A DNA stretch of 64,000 nt from Pectobacterium atrosepticum (GCA_019056595.1 CP036163.1:2046001-2110000); one strand, 5' to 3'. Shown: positions 17,689 to 29,678, counted from the first letter of the stretch. The notes: generated by a model not told the origin, from the sequence alone. Numbers and translations: made by a program.

Positions 17689-20592
17689 ATGCCTTTTACA
17701 CTTGGTCAGCGCTGGATCAGCGATACGGAAAGCGAACTTGGACTGGGAACGGTTGTTGCCGTCAATACGCGTATGATAACGCTGCTTTTCCCTGCCAGCG
17801 GTGAAAACCGACTTTATTCCCGCAGTGACGCCCCCATCACCCGTGTGATGTTCAATCCCGGCGACACCGTCACCAGCCATGAAGGCTGGCAGCTCAAGAT
17901 TGATGACGTGCGAGAAGAAAAAGGGTTGCTGGTGTATTGCGGCCAACGCCTGGACGACGAAACGCCAGCGGAACTGCGTGAAGTCTTTCTGGACAGCAAA
18001 CTCACGTTCAACAAACCGCAAGATCGCCTGTTCGCAGGACAGATTGATCGTATGGATCGCTTTGCGCTGCGCTATCGCGCCCGTAAGCATCAGAACGAGC
18101 AGGCGCTGCAACAATGGGGCGGTTTGCGCGGCATGCGCGCCAGCCTCATCCCCCACCAGCTTCACATCGCTTATGAAGTCGGCCAACGCCATGCGCCACG
18201 CGTTTTGCTGGCGGACGAAGTCGGTCTAGGGAAAACCATTGAAGCCGGTATGATCATCCACCAGCAATTGCTGGCGGGTCGTGCCAGTCGCGTGCTGATT
18301 GTCGTACCGGAAACCCTGCAACATCAGTGGCTGGTTGAAATGCTGCGCCGCTTTAACCTGCTGTTCTCACTGTTTGACGACGAGCGCTATGCCGAAGCCA
18401 AGCTGGACAGCAGCAATCCGTTTGAAACTGAACAGTTGGTGATCTGCTCGCTGGGATTTGTTCAACGCAGCGCCCAGCGCTTTGCGCAGTTAGTTAACAC
18501 CGACTGGGATCTGCTGGTCGTGGATGAGGCCCACCATCTGGTCTGGAGTGAAGAAAGCCCCAGCCCGGAATATCAGGCTATTGAAGCGCTGGCACGCGCC
18601 ACTCCGGCCGTTTTGCTATTAACCGCAACGCCGGAACAGCTTGGCCAGCAGAGCCACTTTGCACGCTTACGCCTGCTCGATCCCAACCGTTTCCATGACT
18701 ATCAGGAATTCGTTGCCGAACAGCAGCAGTACCGTCCGGTCGCCGATGCCGTCACACTGCTGTTAGCGGGTGAAAAAGCCCAAGCGGCTGAACTGAATGT
18801 GCTAAGCGATCTGCTGGGCGAACAGGACATTGAGCCGTTGCTGAAATCCATCAACAGCGACAGCGATGACAATCAGAAGGCGCGTCAGGAACTGATCACC
18901 ATGTTGATGGATCGCCACGGCACCAGCCGTGTGTTGTTCCGCAATACGCGTCAGGGCGTTAAAGGCTTCCCGCAGCGTGTCCTGCATCAAATCCGCCTGC
19001 CGCTGCCAGCGCAGTACCAAACGGCAATCAAAGTTTCCGGCATTATGAATGCGAACAAGCCACTGGAAACCCGCGCGCGCGATATGCTGTACCCTGAGCA
19101 AATTTATCAACAGCTCGAAGGGGACGATGCCACCTGGTGGAACTTCGATCCGCGCGTGGAATGGTTGCTGAACTACCTGACCACCAACCGTGATGAAAAA
19201 GTGTTGGTGATCTGCGCACAGGCAGCGACAGCGCTCCAGTTGGAGCAAGTGCTGCGCACGCGTGAAGCCATTCGCGCCGCCGTCTTCCATGAAGGGCTGT
19301 CTATTCTGGAACGTGACCGCGCCGCCGCCTATTTTGCATCTGAAGAAGAAGGCGCACAGGTGCTGATCTGTTCAGAGATCGGATCCGAAGGCCGTAATTT
19401 CCAGTTTGCCAGCCATTTAGTGATGTTCGATCTGCCGTTCAACCCCGACTTGCTGGAGCAGCGTATTGGCCGTCTGGACCGCATCGGGCAGGCAAAAGAA
19501 ATTCAGGTTCTGGTGCCGTATCTGGAAAACACCGCCCAGGCTCTGCTGGTACGCTGGTATCACGAAGGGCTGGATGCGTTTGAGCACACCTGCCCAACAG
19601 GTCGCACCATCTATGATGCGCACCATGCACAGTTAATCGAGCGACTGACGACCGTCGGTGAACAGCAGGGACTGGATGAGTTTATCCATACCTGCCGCCA
19701 ACAGCACGACAGCCTGAAGCAACAGCTTGAACAAGGTCGCGATCGTCTGCTGGAAATGCATTCTAACGGCGGCGAACAGGCTCAGCTGTTGGCACAAGCC
19801 ATTGCCGAACAGGATAATGACGTCAACCTGGTGACATTCGCCCTGAACCTGTTTGATATCGTTGGCATCAATCAGGAAGATCGCAGCGATAATCTGATCA
19901 TTCTGACACCATCCGATCATATGCTGGTGCCGGATTTCCCCGGTCTGCCGCAGGACGGTTGTACGATCACCTTCGATCGCGATCAGGCTCTCTCACGCGA
20001 AGACGCGCAGTTTATCAGTTGGGAACACCCGCTCATCCGTAACGGGCTCGATCTGGTGCTGTCCGGCGATACCGGAAGCTGTGCGGTTTCCTTGCTGAAA
20101 AATAAAGCGCTGCCGGTCGGTACACTGTTGGCAGAACTGGTTTACGTTGTGGAAGCTCAGGCACCAAAACACCTGCAACTGACCCGCTTCCTGCCACCAA
20201 CACCGGTTCGACTGCTGATGGATCGTAAAGGCACGAATCTGGCCGCACAGGTGGAGTTTGAGAGCTTTAACCGTCAGCTCAATGCGGTGAACCGCCATAC
20301 TTCCAGCAAGCTGGTGAATGCAGTGCAATCCGATGTTCACGCTATGCTGCAACAGGCAGAAGCGTTGGTGGAAACGCAGGCGCGCCAGCTAATCACTGAA
20401 GCGCAACAGCAGGCCGATCTGCAACTGCGCCGCGAGCTGGAACGTCTGGAAGCGCTGAAAGCCGTCAATCCTAACATTCGTGAAGATGAGCTGACCGCGC
20501 TGGAAAATCAGCGCGAGCAGGTGCTGAGCAATCTGCACGAGGCCAACTGGCGTCTGGATGCGATCCGTCTGGTCGTGGTAACGCATCAGTAA
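17689..20592 (+). CDS. rapA: RNA polymerase recycling ATPase RapA
   Basis: RapA (HepA) is a Swi2/Snf2 ATPase that binds RNA polymerase and helps release it from stalled or post-termination complexes. It has 967 residues (968 in E. coli), starting [20 protein letters not shown]. The two N-terminal Tudor-like domains (1-110) are followed by Walker [18 protein letters not shown] (about 170-186), the helicase DEAH box [10 protein letters not shown] (near 280), TATPEQ (motif III), and the C-terminal helicase lobe with [11 protein letters not shown] (motif VI, near 595). It is followed closely by rluA, as in E. coli. Confidence 0.97.
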   Translation: MPFTLGQRWISDTESELGLGTVVAVNTRMITLLFPASGENRLYSRSDAPITRVMFNPGDTVTSHEGWQLKIDDVREEKGLLVYCGQRLDDETPAELREVFLDSKLTFNKPQDRLFAGQIDRMDRFALRYRARKHQNEQALQQWGGLRGMRASLIPHQLHIAYEVGQRHAPRVLLADEVGLGKTIEAGMIIHQQLLAGRASRVLIVVPETLQHQWLVEMLRRFNLLFSLFDDERYAEAKLDSSNPFETEQLVICSLGFVQRSAQRFAQLVNTDWDLLVVDEAHHLVWSEESPSPEYQAIEALARATPAVLLLTATPEQLGQQSHFARLRLLDPNRFHDYQEFVAEQQQYRPVADAVTLLLAGEKAQAAELNVLSDLLGEQDIEPLLKSINSDSDDNQKARQELITMLMDRHGTSRVLFRNTRQGVKGFPQRVLHQIRLPLPAQYQTAIKVSGIMNANKPLETRARDMLYPEQIYQQLEGDDATWWNFDPRVEWLLNYLTTNRDEKVLVICAQAATALQLEQVLRTREAIRAAVFHEGLSILERDRAAAYFASEEEGAQVLICSEIGSEGRNFQFASHLVMFDLPFNPDLLEQRIGRLDRIGQAKEIQVLVPYLENTAQALLVRWYHEGLDAFEHTCPTGRTIYDAHHAQLIERLTTVGEQQGLDEFIHTCRQQHDSLKQQLEQGRDRLLEMHSNGGEQAQLLAQAIAEQDNDVNLVTFALNLFDIVGINQEDRSDNLIILTPSDHMLVPDFPGLPQDGCTITFDRDQALSREDAQFISWEHPLIRNGLDLVLSGDTGSCAVSLLKNKALPVGTLLAELVYVVEAQAPKHLQLTRFLPPTPVRLLMDRKGTNLAAQVEFESFNRQLNAVNRHTSSKLVNAVQSDVHAMLQQAEALVETQARQLITEAQQQADLQLRRELERLEALKAVNPNIREDELTALENQREQVLSNLHEANWRLDAIRLVVVTHQ

Positions 20593-20613
20593 TGTGCCGC
20601 CCGTCGCCCGTCC

Positions 20614-20634
20614 TATGCGTTATGCGTTATGCGT
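20614..20634 (+). repeat. Three tandem copies of TATGCGT
   Basis: Three perfect 7-base repeats run head to tail just after the rapA stop. They lie in non-coding sequence and are probably slippage-prone. No function is evident. Confidence 0.8.
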
Positions 20635-20678
20635 AGTATGGGCAGCTAGGTTTTTCAGCGTACGGATAGCAGCATATT

Positions 20679-20752
20679 AGGGAAAGCGCGGGGATGAGGT
20701 TTCCGCAGGAACACCTCGCCCCGTGATAGGCCCGTGTATCTCGATCAAACAG
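20679..20752 (-). repeat. Dispersed structured repeat, copy 1
   Basis: Read on the minus strand it begins GATCGAGATACACGGG and ends CCCCGCGCTTTCCC. It contains a hairpin GAGGTGTTCC/GGAAACCTC with a 3-base loop, flanked by CGGGG/CCCCG. A second copy lies at 29845-29920 in the opposite orientation, with the same blocks in the same order. It fills the rapA-rluA spacer. Confidence 0.7.
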
Positions 20753-20790
20753 CAACGACGTCCCTGTCTTTTGCGTATTTTGGAGCGTGA

Positions 20791-21444
20791 ATGGAACCCT
20801 ATAATCCACCTACCGATCCCTGGTTGCATGTTCTGTATCAGGATCAGCACATCATGGTGGTGAATAAACCCAGCGGTCTGCTGTCGGTTCCCGGCCGCGC
20901 GCCAGAACACAAAGACAGCGTAATGAACCGCATTCAGGCTGACTACCCCACGGCCGAATCCGTTCATCGTCTGGATATGGCAACCAGCGGCGTGATCGCC
21001 GTCGCACTCACGAAAGCTGCCGAGCGCGAATTAAAACGTCAGTTTCGCGAGCGCGAGCCCAAGAAATCCTACCTTGCCCGCGTCTGGGGACATATGGCAC
21101 AGGATGAAGGCGTCATCGATCTGCCACTGATCTGCGACTGGCCAAACCGCCCGAAACAGAAAGTCTGCTTTGAAACAGGAAAATCAGCACAGACAGAGTA
21201 TCAGGTACTCTCGCGTGACGATGACGGTACAACACGCGTCAAGCTGATGCCGATTACCGGTCGCTCCCATCAACTGCGCGTCCATCTGCTGGCACTCGGC
21301 CACCCTATCCTCGGCGATGGGTTTTATGCGCATCCTGATGCCAAAGCGATGGCACCCCGCCTTTTACTGCACGCACAAGAGCTGGCTATCACGCATCCGG
21401 CTTTCAATACCCCGATGCACTTTCGTTGCGAAGCGGATTTCTGA
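20791..21444 (+). CDS. rluA: Dual-specificity pseudouridine synthase RluA
   Basis: RluA isomerises uridine to pseudouridine at position 746 of 23S rRNA and at position 32 of some tRNAs. It has 217 residues (219 in E. coli). The catalytic Asp62 is in the motif HRLDMATSGV, with the second family motif YLARVWG near 107 and the C-terminal substrate motif GRSHQLRVHLLALGHPILGD near 170-189. The ATG follows a GGAGCG ribosome-site-like sequence. Confidence 0.96.
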   Translation: MEPYNPPTDPWLHVLYQDQHIMVVNKPSGLLSVPGRAPEHKDSVMNRIQADYPTAESVHRLDMATSGVIAVALTKAAERELKRQFREREPKKSYLARVWGHMAQDEGVIDLPLICDWPNRPKQKVCFETGKSAQTEYQVLSRDDDGTTRVKLMPITGRSHQLRVHLLALGHPILGDGFYAHPDAKAMAPRLLLHAQELAITHPAFNTPMHFRCEADF

Positions 21445-21540
21445 GATCAACACGCTGTTGGTGTTTTCAAATCTGGCTTGATGGCACGATAAAATGTGAA
21501 GCGGTAAAAGAGGGAAGCAATGAAGGGGGAAGGATACGGA

Positions 21541-22416
21541 TTATTTTGTCTGATTCGCGCTTTTCAACAATTCATAAGCGGCCTGAATATCTTGCGCTTT
21601 GCGCTTGGCCATCTCCATCATTCTCGGCGAAAGTTTCTTGGCGACCAGCTTATCGGGATGATGTTCGCTCATGAGTTTGCGATAGGCGCGTTTAATCGTC
21701 ACGGCATCATCACTACTGCGCACACCCAGCGTACGACAGGCGCTCTCGACCGTTGGCCCACGTAGCGGTGAGGGCGGGCGTTGGCCGCCATAAGAGTGTC
21801 CATTGGAGTAACCGTTATTACGGCGTTGTTGCGATTTCCCGTTTTGGCGTGACTGATTCTGCCGAGACTGCTGCCCAGTGGGGCTTTCCATATTCCGCAG
21901 GAAAAACTCAAACTGCTCACGCGTCACGCCCAGTTCATCAGCAATCACATACAGCACACGACGTTCATTCGGATGCAGAACACCATCGACAAACGCGACC
22001 TGAAGCTGAATTTCCAGAAACATCTTAATTAAATCAAAACGCCCCAGACAGGCGTCACGCAGCTTGCGCAATTTTATTCGCAAAGGGAATTGGCCAGCCT
22101 TTCCCTCGCGGAAAGCCCGTTGGGCGGCAGCTCTAGCGTCACCAAACAGCTCGAGGCGATCCATCATTTTGGTCGCTATATTGATATCAGCTTCCGTCAC
22201 CCGGCCTTTGGATTTGGTCAGATGCCCCATGGCCTGAAAGGTCGTGAGAAAGAACAATGACTGACGGGTAGACTGAGCAGAGAAATAATCACGGCGACGC
22301 GATGCCCGGGCTCTGTCAATCCAATGCCCCATCAATAAGCCCATGATCATTCCCCAGATGCCAGTGCTTGAGACGATTCCCAGCGCCAACCCCAGCAACT
22401 TTCCCCAATACCGCAT
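21541..22416 (-). CDS. djlA: Membrane-anchored DnaJ-like co-chaperone DjlA
   Basis: DjlA is a type III J-protein that stimulates DnaK at the inner membrane; in E. coli its overproduction induces capsule genes through the Rcs pathway. It has 291 residues (271 in E. coli). The N-terminal membrane helix with a glycine-rich dimerisation pattern is at about 6-30 ([25 protein letters not shown]). A TerB-like middle domain is at about 50-185, followed by a Gln/Asn/Gly-rich linker (about 198-222) and the J domain at the C-terminus with the HPD tripeptide in SEHHPDKL. It is divergent from lptD and convergent with rluA. Confidence 0.95.
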   Translation of the reverse strand: MRYWGKLLGLALGIVSSTGIWGMIMGLLMGHWIDRARASRRRDYFSAQSTRQSLFFLTTFQAMGHLTKSKGRVTEADINIATKMMDRLELFGDARAAAQRAFREGKAGQFPLRIKLRKLRDACLGRFDLIKMFLEIQLQVAFVDGVLHPNERRVLYVIADELGVTREQFEFFLRNMESPTGQQSRQNQSRQNGKSQQRRNNGYSNGHSYGGQRPPSPLRGPTVESACRTLGVRSSDDAVTIKRAYRKLMSEHHPDKLVAKKLSPRMMEMAKRKAQDIQAAYELLKSANQTK

Positions 22417-22603
22417 ATACTCCTCAAATCCTCATGCCGTCAGCTAAAAATTGCTTTATCATACCTGTCATTTATCTTTGCACCTAACGGCGGTGCGTAT
22501 ATAAGCGGTGGGGATTTAACACTGGCGCAACGCTAACGAGTGATATAGTCTCTGACCGTTTGCCGACATGATGCCCCTGATGACGGAACACCTGATAACA
22601 CGT

Positions 22604-24967
22604 ATGAAAAAAAGTTTCCCAACTCTGCTGGCCACTCTGGTTTGGTCGGCGCTTTACAGCCAGCACGCGCTGGCCGATCTCGCTGAACAGTGCATGCTGG
22701 GTGTACCCACGTACAGCAGGCCGCTGGTAACAGGCGATCCCAATCAGCTGCCGGTCAATATTCAGGCCGACAAAACCGAAGCCAACTATCCCGACAATGC
22801 CAAATTCATCGGCAATGTTAACATCCAGCAGGGTAACAGCATCATGACCGCCGAACAGGTGGAGCTGAACCAGTTGGATCCGGCAACGCAGGGTAGCACG
22901 CCTACGCGTACTATTACCGCGACGGGAAAGGTCCACTACGACGATAATCAGGTCATCCTAAAAGGCCCTAAAGCCTGGGCCAACCTGAACACCAAAGATA
23001 CCGACGTCTATGAAGGCGACTATCAGATGGTGGGCCGTCAAGGGCGTGGTTCCGCCGACAAAATGAAAATGCGTGACAGCAATCGCTACACCATTCTGGA
23101 AAACGGCTCCTTCACGTCCTGTCTGCCGGGAGATAATAGCTGGAGTGTCGTCGGTTCGGAAGTGATTCAAGACAGAGAAGAACAGGTTGCTGAAATCTGG
23201 AACGCGCGTTTCAAGATTGGTGGCGTGCCTGTATTCTACAGCCCGTATTTACAACTTCCTATCGGCGATAAACGACGCTCTGGCTTTCTGATCCCCAATG
23301 CGAAATATGGTAGCAGCAATGGCTTTGAACTGCTGACGCCCTATTATTGGAATATCGCCCCTAATTTTGACGCCACCATCACGCCGCATCTGCAAACCAA
23401 ACGTGGCATGCAGTGGCAGAACGAATTCCGCTACTTGACCACACCGGGCCTTGGCGTTATTCAGTTCGACTGGCTACCTAGCGACAGTGAATACGCCAAA
23501 ACCTCACAGCAAGACGATAATGATACCCGCTGGCTACTCCACTGGGGCCACAGCGGCGTAATGGATCAGGTGTGGCGTTTTGACGCAGACTATACAAAAG
23601 TCAGCGACGACCGCTACTTCACCGATCTGGATTCGCATTACGGTTCAACCACCGATGGTTACGTTACCCAAAAACTCAGTACGGGCTATGCGAACCAAAA
23701 CTGGAATACCACACTGTCCACCAGACAGTTCCAGGTCTTTTCCAATGCGACCAGTCGTGATGTCTACCGCGCTGAGCCACAGCTTGATATCAATTACTAC
23801 CAGAATGATATCGGCCCAGTTGATATGCACCTTTATGGTCAGGCGGTAAAATTTACCAACGTCAACGACAATCGGCCGGAAGCGACACGTCTGCACGTTG
23901 AGCCAACGCTAAATCTCCCGCTGGCAAACCGCTGGGCCAGCCTGAATACCGAAGCCAAACTATTAGCGACGCACTACCAACAAGATAATCTGGATCGTTA
24001 CCGTGCCGACCCGACTGTCAGCGATGTTAATAAAAACGCGCTTCAGAGTTCCGTTAACCGCGTCATGCCACAATATAAAGTCGATGGCAAAATGGTCTTT
24101 GAACGCGAAATGGACTGGTCTCAAGCCTATACCCAGACGCTGGAGCCTCGCGCGCAATACCTGTACGTACCTTATCGCGATCAGAGCAGCATCCATACCT
24201 ATGACTCGACGTTGATGCAGACCGACTATTCTGGCCTGTTCCGCGATCGCAGCTACAGCGGTCTGGATCGCATCGCGTCCGCGAATCAGATTGCGACCGG
24301 TGTCACCACGCGTATTTATGATGATGCGCTGGTTGAACGTTTTAACGCTTCTATTGGTCAAATCTATTACTTCGATCGTCCTCGCACCGGTGACCGCAAC
24401 ACGTCGCTCGATAAAAGTGATAATAACGGCAGTCAGGTATGGGCCGGTGATTCTTTCTTGAAAATCGATGACAGTTGGGGCGTTCGCGGTGGTCTGCAAT
24501 ATGACAATCGTCTGAACGAAGTCGCGCTGGGCGACGCCGTGTTAGAATACCGTCGTGATGCGGAACGTCTGGTGCAGTTAAACTACCGCTACGCTAGCCC
24601 TGAATATATCCGCGACATGCTGCCGAACGTGACCAACCAAGGTTCTCAGCAAGGTATTTCGCAGGTAGGTGTTACCGCTAGCTGGCCGATCGTCGAACGT
24701 TGGGCTGTTGTGGGTGCTTATTATTACGACACCAAGGCCAATCAGCCGGCAAATCAGCTTATTGGCTTACAGTACAATACCTGCTGTTGGGCCGTGAGCG
24801 TCGGTTATGAACGTAAAATTACCGACTGGAACAGCGCCAGCCGCAGCAGTGAATACGACAACAAAGTGTCGTTTAATATCGAGTTACGTGGTTTAAGCAG
24901 TAATTACGGCTTGGGTTCTGACAAAATGCTGCGCTCGGGTATTTTGCCTTACCAGCGCGCATTCTGA
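22604..24967 (+). CDS. lptD: LPS assembly protein LptD
   Basis: LptD (Imp/OstA) is the outer-membrane barrel that, with lipoprotein LptE plugged inside, inserts lipopolysaccharide into the outer leaflet. From the ATG at 22604 ([20 protein letters not shown]) it has 787 residues against 784 in E. coli. The reading frame is open further upstream, but only this start gives a signal peptide, cleaved near AHALAD. The periplasmic OstA jelly-roll domain (about 50-200) precedes a 26-strand barrel. The cysteines needed for the essential disulphides are present: C in EQCMLG, C in FTSCLPG and the CC pair in NTCCWAV. It is first in the conserved cluster lptD-surA-pdxA-rsmA-apaGH. Confidence 0.97.
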   Translation: MKKSFPTLLATLVWSALYSQHALADLAEQCMLGVPTYSRPLVTGDPNQLPVNIQADKTEANYPDNAKFIGNVNIQQGNSIMTAEQVELNQLDPATQGSTPTRTITATGKVHYDDNQVILKGPKAWANLNTKDTDVYEGDYQMVGRQGRGSADKMKMRDSNRYTILENGSFTSCLPGDNSWSVVGSEVIQDREEQVAEIWNARFKIGGVPVFYSPYLQLPIGDKRRSGFLIPNAKYGSSNGFELLTPYYWNIAPNFDATITPHLQTKRGMQWQNEFRYLTTPGLGVIQFDWLPSDSEYAKTSQQDDNDTRWLLHWGHSGVMDQVWRFDADYTKVSDDRYFTDLDSHYGSTTDGYVTQKLSTGYANQNWNTTLSTRQFQVFSNATSRDVYRAEPQLDINYYQNDIGPVDMHLYGQAVKFTNVNDNRPEATRLHVEPTLNLPLANRWASLNTEAKLLATHYQQDNLDRYRADPTVSDVNKNALQSSVNRVMPQYKVDGKMVFEREMDWSQAYTQTLEPRAQYLYVPYRDQSSIHTYDSTLMQTDYSGLFRDRSYSGLDRIASANQIATGVTTRIYDDALVERFNASIGQIYYFDRPRTGDRNTSLDKSDNNGSQVWAGDSFLKIDDSWGVRGGLQYDNRLNEVALGDAVLEYRRDAERLVQLNYRYASPEYIRDMLPNVTNQGSQQGISQVGVTASWPIVERWAVVGAYYYDTKANQPANQLIGLQYNTCCWAVSVGYERKITDWNSASRSSEYDNKVSFNIELRGLSSNYGLGSDKMLRSGILPYQRAF

Positions 24968-25067
24968 TGTCATGCAGAGTGCTGGGTCGATAAGGATAGT
25001 AAACAGGCTGTTTCACTGAAACGTTGGAACTTTTAACCCGCCTTGCGGATGAAATAATGGGAAAGGT

Positions 25068-26363
25068 ATGAAGAACTGGAGAACGCTTATTCTCGGATTG
25101 GCACTGAGTGCCTCTACCGCGTTCGCAGCACCACAGGTGGTTGATAAGGTCGCAGCAGTCGTCGATAACAGCGTCGTATTGGAAAGCGATGTAAACAGTC
25201 TTTTGCAGTCGGTAAAACTGAACGCCCAGCAGGCCGGGCAGCAGTTGCCAGATGATGCCACGTTGCGTCATCAGATTACCGACCGTCTGATCATGGATAA
25301 TATCATCCTGCAAATGGCGCAGAAGATGGGTATCCAGGTGACGGATGAGCAGTTGGATCAGGCAATTACTAATATTGCCGCTCAGAACCGGATGTCTATC
25401 GATCAGTTAAAGAGTCAGTTGGCTAATGAAGGTCTGAACTACAACACCTACCGTAGCCAGATTCGCAAAGAGATGCTGATTTCGGAAGTGCGTAACAATG
25501 AAGTCCGTCGTCGCGTTACCGTACTGCCACAGGAAGTCGATACGCTGGCTAAGCAGATTGCGAACCAGACCGGCGAGAATGATGAGCTGAATCTGAGCCA
25601 TATTCTGATCCCATTGCCGGAAAACCCGACTCAACAGCAGGTTGATGAAGCGGAAAATCTGGCAACGTCTCTGGTGAAACAAATCAACGAAGGGGCGGAT
25701 TTCGGTAAGCTGGCCATCACCTATTCATCTGATTCTCAGGCGCTGAAAGGCGGCCAAATGGGCTGGGGCAAGTTGCAGGAAATTCCAACGCTGTTTGCTG
25801 AACGCTTAACACAGGTGCAGAAAGGCCAAGTCGTCGGCCCGATCCGTTCTGGTGTGGGTTTCCACATTCTGAAAGTTAACGATATTCGCGGCGGTAACAA
25901 AAGCGTATCGGTAACTGAAACGCACGCTCGCCATATTTTGATCAAACCGTCTGTGGTGATGACGGACAGTCAGGCGCAAGCCAAACTGGCCGACGTAGCA
26001 CAGCAGATCAAAAACGGTAGCACCGATTTCGCTGCACAAGCCAAACTGCTTTCTCAGGATCCTGGATCGGCGAATCAGGGCGGCGACCTTGGTTGGGCTT
26101 CTCCAGATATGTACGATCCGGCTTTCCGCGATGCGTTGCTGAAACTGAAGAAAGGCGAAATCAGCCAACCGATTCACTCCTCTTTTGGCTGGCACCTGAT
26201 TCAGTTGCTGGACACTCGTCAGGTTGATAAAACCGACGCGGCGCAAAAAGAGCAAGCGTACCGTATGATCTTTAATCGTAAATTCGCTGAAGAAGCGCAA
26301 ACCTGGATGCAGGAACAGCGTGCAGCGGCTTATGTCAAAGTGATTAATGGTGCCACTAACTAA
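25068..26363 (+). CDS. surA: Periplasmic chaperone and peptidyl-prolyl isomerase SurA
   Basis: SurA escorts outer-membrane barrel proteins, including LptD encoded just upstream, to the BAM complex. It has 431 residues (428 in E. coli). The signal peptide is at 1-21 ([14 protein letters not shown]), the N-terminal chaperone domain is at about 22-170, followed by two parvulin domains (about 172-272 and 282-385) that each contain the HIL..HF or HIL..HL pattern, and a C-terminal helix. Ribosome site GGGAAAGG precedes the ATG. Its stop overlaps the pdxA start. Confidence 0.97.
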   Translation: MKNWRTLILGLALSASTAFAAPQVVDKVAAVVDNSVVLESDVNSLLQSVKLNAQQAGQQLPDDATLRHQITDRLIMDNIILQMAQKMGIQVTDEQLDQAITNIAAQNRMSIDQLKSQLANEGLNYNTYRSQIRKEMLISEVRNNEVRRRVTVLPQEVDTLAKQIANQTGENDELNLSHILIPLPENPTQQQVDEAENLATSLVKQINEGADFGKLAITYSSDSQALKGGQMGWGKLQEIPTLFAERLTQVQKGQVVGPIRSGVGFHILKVNDIRGGNKSVSVTETHARHILIKPSVVMTDSQAQAKLADVAQQIKNGSTDFAAQAKLLSQDPGSANQGGDLGWASPDMYDPAFRDALLKLKKGEISQPIHSSFGWHLIQLLDTRQVDKTDAAQKEQAYRMIFNRKFAEEAQTWMQEQRAAAYVKVINGATN

Positions 26364-27364
26364 TGCAGACTAAGAGCAATACGCCACGCGTTGTGATCAC
26401 CCCCGGCGAGCCCGGTGGGATTGGCCCCGATCTGGTGATTGCTCTGGCACAGCAGGCCTGGCCTGTAGAGCTAGTGATCTGTGCGGATCCTGACCTATTA
26501 TTAACTCGCGCATTGCAGCTGTCTATGCCGCTGACGCTGCGTGACTATCAACCCGGCCAGCCCGCACAACCACAACAGGCAGGTAGCCTCACCATCCTGC
26601 CGATCGTCGCATCAGCAACCGTCATTGCAGGTCAATTGAATGTGGCTAACAGCGCTTATGTCGTTAAGACATTAGCCCGTTCATGTGATGGCTGCCTAAA
26701 CGGCGAATTCGCCGCGCTGATTACCGGCCCAGTACATAAAGGCATTATCAACGATTCCGGTGTTCCTTTCAGCGGGCACACTGAATTTTTCGCCGATCGC
26801 AGCAGCCGTGAGCGTGTTGTCATGATGCTAGCGACGGAAGAATTGCGCGTCGCTTTAGCGACCACGCATTTACCGCTTGCTGCCGTTTCTGCGGCAATTA
26901 CCCGCCAGAGCCTGCATGAAGTCATCACGATCTTGCATCATGATTTGCAGACAAAATTCGGCATCGTTCAACCACAGATCTATGTTTGTGGACTGAATCC
27001 TCATGCTGGTGAAGGCGGCCATATGGGCCGTGAAGAGTTGGATGTGATTAATCCGGCACTGGACGAGCTACGGCAACAGGGCATCACGCTGATTGGGCCG
27101 TTGCCTGCCGACACACTTTTCCAGCCAAAGTATCTGCAACACGCTGATGCCGTTTTGGCGATGTATCACGATCAGGGGCTCCCGGTTCTGAAATATCAGG
27201 GCTTCGGGCGCGCTGTTAATATCACACTGGGGTTACCGTTTATCCGCACATCGGTCGATCACGGCACAGCACTAGAGCTGGCCGCAACCGGCAGCGCTGA
27301 CCCCGGTAGTTTCATCACGGCATTAAATCTTGCCATTAAAATGATAAAGAATAGTAATGAATAA
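26363..27364 (+). CDS. pdxA: 4-hydroxythreonine-4-phosphate dehydrogenase
   Basis: PdxA oxidises 4-phosphohydroxy-L-threonine in the de novo pyridoxal phosphate pathway. It has 333 residues (329 in E. coli). It starts [15 protein letters not shown], and the metal ligands of the family appear as HTEFFA near 140, H in PHAGEGG near 215 and the histidine of [16 protein letters not shown] near 270. Its ATG overlaps the surA stop by one base, and its end overlaps rsmA by 8 bases. Confidence 0.97.
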   Translation: MQTKSNTPRVVITPGEPGGIGPDLVIALAQQAWPVELVICADPDLLLTRALQLSMPLTLRDYQPGQPAQPQQAGSLTILPIVASATVIAGQLNVANSAYVVKTLARSCDGCLNGEFAALITGPVHKGIINDSGVPFSGHTEFFADRSSRERVVMMLATEELRVALATTHLPLAAVSAAITRQSLHEVITILHHDLQTKFGIVQPQIYVCGLNPHAGEGGHMGREELDVINPALDELRQQGITLIGPLPADTLFQPKYLQHADAVLAMYHDQGLPVLKYQGFGRAVNITLGLPFIRTSVDHGTALELAATGSADPGSFITALNLAIKMIKNSNE

Positions 27365-28175
27365 TCGCGTACACCAAGGTCACTTCGCCCGTAAACGTTT
27401 TGGGCAAAACTTTTTAAACGATCACTTCGTGATCGATAGCATCGTATCGGCGATTCATCCTCAGCCGGGTCAAGCAGTAGTAGAGATCGGCCCAGGCCTC
27501 GGCGCGCTGACCGCGCCCATTGGCGAACGGATGGATCGTTTTACCGTTATTGAGCTGGATAGAGATCTGGCAGCACGGTTGGAAAAACACCCAACGCTGA
27601 AAGATAAGCTGACGATTATTCAGCAAGACGCCATGACGATCGATTTCGCCGCGCTCGCTGAACAGGCTGGGCAACCGCTGCGCGTTTTTGGCAACCTGCC
27701 GTATAATATTTCCACACCGCTAATGTTCCACTTATTCACCTATACTCAATCTATCCGTGACATGCACTTTATGTTGCAGAAAGAAGTGGTTAACCGCTTA
27801 GTAGCAGGGCCAAACAGTAAAACCTTTGGACGCCTGAGCGTTATGGCACAGTATTATTGTCAGATAATTCCGGTGCTTGAAGTGCCACCAGAGGCATTCA
27901 AGCCCGCACCTAAAGTTGATTCCGCCGTAGTGCGACTCGTCCCTCATGCCGAGCTCCCCTACCCAGTCAGCGATATTCGAATGCTGAGCCGCATCACCAC
28001 GGAAGCGTTTAACCAGCGCCGTAAAACATTGCGTAACAGTCTGGGCAACCTATTCACCCCAGAAACGCTCACCGAGCTGGGTATCAATGTCACCAGCCGC
28101 GCAGAGAATGTGACCGTTGAGCAATATTGTCGATTGGCAAACTGGTTGAGCGAGCATCCTGCAAAACAGGAATAA
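27357..28175 (+). CDS. rsmA: 16S rRNA dimethyladenosine transferase
   Basis: RsmA (KsgA) dimethylates A1518 and A1519 in helix 45 of 16S rRNA, a late checkpoint in 30S assembly; its loss gives kasugamycin resistance. It has 272 residues (273 in E. coli). The S-adenosylmethionine motif I is [15 protein letters not shown] (near 40) and the catalytic motif IV is NLPYNIST (near 113). A helical C-terminal domain covers about 200-268. Confidence 0.97.
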   Translation: MNNRVHQGHFARKRFGQNFLNDHFVIDSIVSAIHPQPGQAVVEIGPGLGALTAPIGERMDRFTVIELDRDLAARLEKHPTLKDKLTIIQQDAMTIDFAALAEQAGQPLRVFGNLPYNISTPLMFHLFTYTQSIRDMHFMLQKEVVNRLVAGPNSKTFGRLSVMAQYYCQIIPVLEVPPEAFKPAPKVDSAVVRLVPHAELPYPVSDIRMLSRITTEAFNQRRKTLRNSLGNLFTPETLTELGINVTSRAENVTVEQYCRLANWLSEHPAKQE

Positions 28176-28187
28176 CTGGAGTTCATC

Positions 28188-28565
28188 ATGATTAATGCGC
28201 CCCGTGTTTGTGTACAAATTCAGAGCTTCTATGTGGAATCACAATCAGAGCCTGATGAAGAACGTTTCGTGTTTGCTTACACGGTTACGGTTCGCAATCT
28301 GGGGCGTCATGAAGTCCAGCTTTTGGGGCGTTATTGGCTGATCACCAACGGTAATGGCCGTCAGACTGAAGTTCAGGGTGAAGGCGTAGTCGGTGAACAG
28401 CCGATTATCGAGCCTGGCGGCGAGTTCCAATATACCAGCGGTGCAGTCATGGAAACGCCCCTCGGCACAATGGAAGGCCACTACCATATGGTTGACCATC
28501 AGAGTAAAGCGTTTCAGGTCCCAATCCCCGTCTTCCGACTGGCAATCCCCTCACTGATACATTAA
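28188..28565 (+). CDS. apaG: ApaG protein
   Basis: ApaG is a 125-residue protein with a fibronectin-III-like immunoglobulin fold (PF04379). Its biochemical role is not settled. The family motif [27 protein letters not shown] spans about 46-72, and the conserved glycine-rich pattern FQYTSG follows. It is translated from a good ribosome site (CTGGAG) 12 bases after rsmA and ends 2 bases before apaH. Confidence 0.96.
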   Translation: MINAPRVCVQIQSFYVESQSEPDEERFVFAYTVTVRNLGRHEVQLLGRYWLITNGNGRQTEVQGEGVVGEQPIIEPGGEFQYTSGAVMETPLGTMEGHYHMVDHQSKAFQVPIPVFRLAIPSLIH

Positions 28566-28567
28566 TT

Positions 28568-29413
28568 ATGTCTACCTATTTAGTTGGCGATGTTCACGGC
28601 TGTTTAGTTGAACTTAAAGCGCTATTGGCGCAAGTTTCCTTTAATCCTGAGCAAGATACGCTCTGGCTAACTGGCGATTTAGTTGCACGCGGGACGGACT
28701 CGCTTCAGGTTCTGCGCTTCGTTCGTTCTCTCGGTTCATCTGTCCGTATGGTGCTTGGCAATCACGATCTGCATCTGCTGGCCGTTTATGCCGGTATCAG
28801 CCGCAATAAGCCGAAAGATCGTCTCAATGATCTCCTCACTGCACCGGACGCAGACGAGCTAATCAACTGGCTACGTCGCCAACCGATCTTACAGGTTGAT
28901 GAAGATCTGAAGCTGGTCATGGCACACGCGGGCATAACACCACAGTGGGACCTGCCGACGGCACTGGTGTGTGCACGCGAAGTCGAATCGATCCTGAGCA
29001 GCGACAGCTACCCGCTCTTCCTTGATGCCATGTATGGCGATATGCCGAACCACTGGAGCCCGGAACTCAGCGGTCTGGCTCGCCTACGCTTTAGCACCAA
29101 TGTCTTTACCCGCATGCGCTACTGCTTCTCTGGCGGGCAGTTAGATATGCTCTGCAAAGAGCAGCCGGGTCAGGCACCTTCACTGCTAAAACCGTGGTTT
29201 GATCTGCCGAGCCAAGTTGCTGGGGAATACGCTATTGCATTCGGCCACTGGGCATCACTGGAAGGGAAAGGCACGCCGGAAAACATTTATGCGCTAGATA
29301 CCGGGTGCTGTTGGGGGGGAGAACTGACTATGCTACGTTGGGACGACAAGCGCTATTTCACGCAACCGTCACTCTCATCAAATACCGAACTCTCAGGTGA
29401 TATCACGCTCTGA
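28568..29413 (+). CDS. apaH: Diadenosine tetraphosphatase (symmetrical)
   Basis: ApaH splits Ap4A into two ADP and also removes nucleoside-tetraphosphate caps from RNA 5' ends. It has 281 residues. The metallophosphatase motifs are GDVHG (residues 7-11), GDLVARG (near 38) and GNHDLH (near 64). It closes the lptD-to-apaH cluster. In E. coli folA follows directly; here a 2.1-kb accessory stretch lies between. Confidence 0.97.
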   Translation: MSTYLVGDVHGCLVELKALLAQVSFNPEQDTLWLTGDLVARGTDSLQVLRFVRSLGSSVRMVLGNHDLHLLAVYAGISRNKPKDRLNDLLTAPDADELINWLRRQPILQVDEDLKLVMAHAGITPQWDLPTALVCAREVESILSSDSYPLFLDAMYGDMPNHWSPELSGLARLRFSTNVFTRMRYCFSGGQLDMLCKEQPGQAPSLLKPWFDLPSQVAGEYAIAFGHWASLEGKGTPENIYALDTGCCWGGELTMLRWDDKRYFTQPSLSSNTELSGDITL

Positions 29414-29483
29414 CTCAGTGAATAGATGCACGGATGCATCCACCTCATCACCAGCCGTACTATTGTCATAGAAAGGGAAAGTG

Positions 29484-29678
29484 TCACAGAAAGGGGAAGG
29501 TCGTCCCAGACTGACTCTTTTTGGATGACGGAACGGCTAACGCCTCGGCGGGAATAGACCACACGCCACCGCCAAGAAGCCCAGCCAGACCCACAGTTTC
29601 TACTCCACCCAATGGTAATTCACGGCGGCGCGGATCGCTCAAACGGTCAGTATTCAGATTACTGTTTTTATTCGCCAT
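29484..29678 (-). CDS. Unrecognised 64-residue protein, possible modified-peptide precursor
   Basis: I do not recognise this protein. From the ATG at 29678 it has 64 residues with a perfect ribosome site, AAGGAGG, 8 bases upstream. TTGAAA followed 16 bases later by TACATG is a plausible promoter. Residues 1-20 are hydrophilic and charged (with DPRRRE); residues 21-43 are glycine-rich and hydrophobic (LPLGGVETVGLAGLLGGG); the tail ends SGTTFPFL. The pattern RLSDPRRRELPLGG resembles a double-glycine leader of bacteriocin or other ribosomally made peptides, but no maturation enzyme or exporter gene lies nearby. An in-frame ATG nine codons upstream lacks a ribosome site. It lies in the accessory interval between apaH and folA. 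It could equally be a small stress or membrane-associated protein. Confidence 0.6.
   Translation of the reverse strand: MANKNSNLNTDRLSDPRRRELPLGGVETVGLAGLLGGGVWSIPAEALAVPSSKKSQSGTTFPFL

Noticed and set aside
25026-25054. GGAACTT-N16-ATGAAA as a sigma-E promoter of surA
   Set aside because: The -10 fits poorly and the start point would leave almost no leader before the surA ribosome site.
29425-29440. GATGCACGGATGCATC hairpin after apaH as a terminator
   Set aside because: Six-base stem with no T run on either side.
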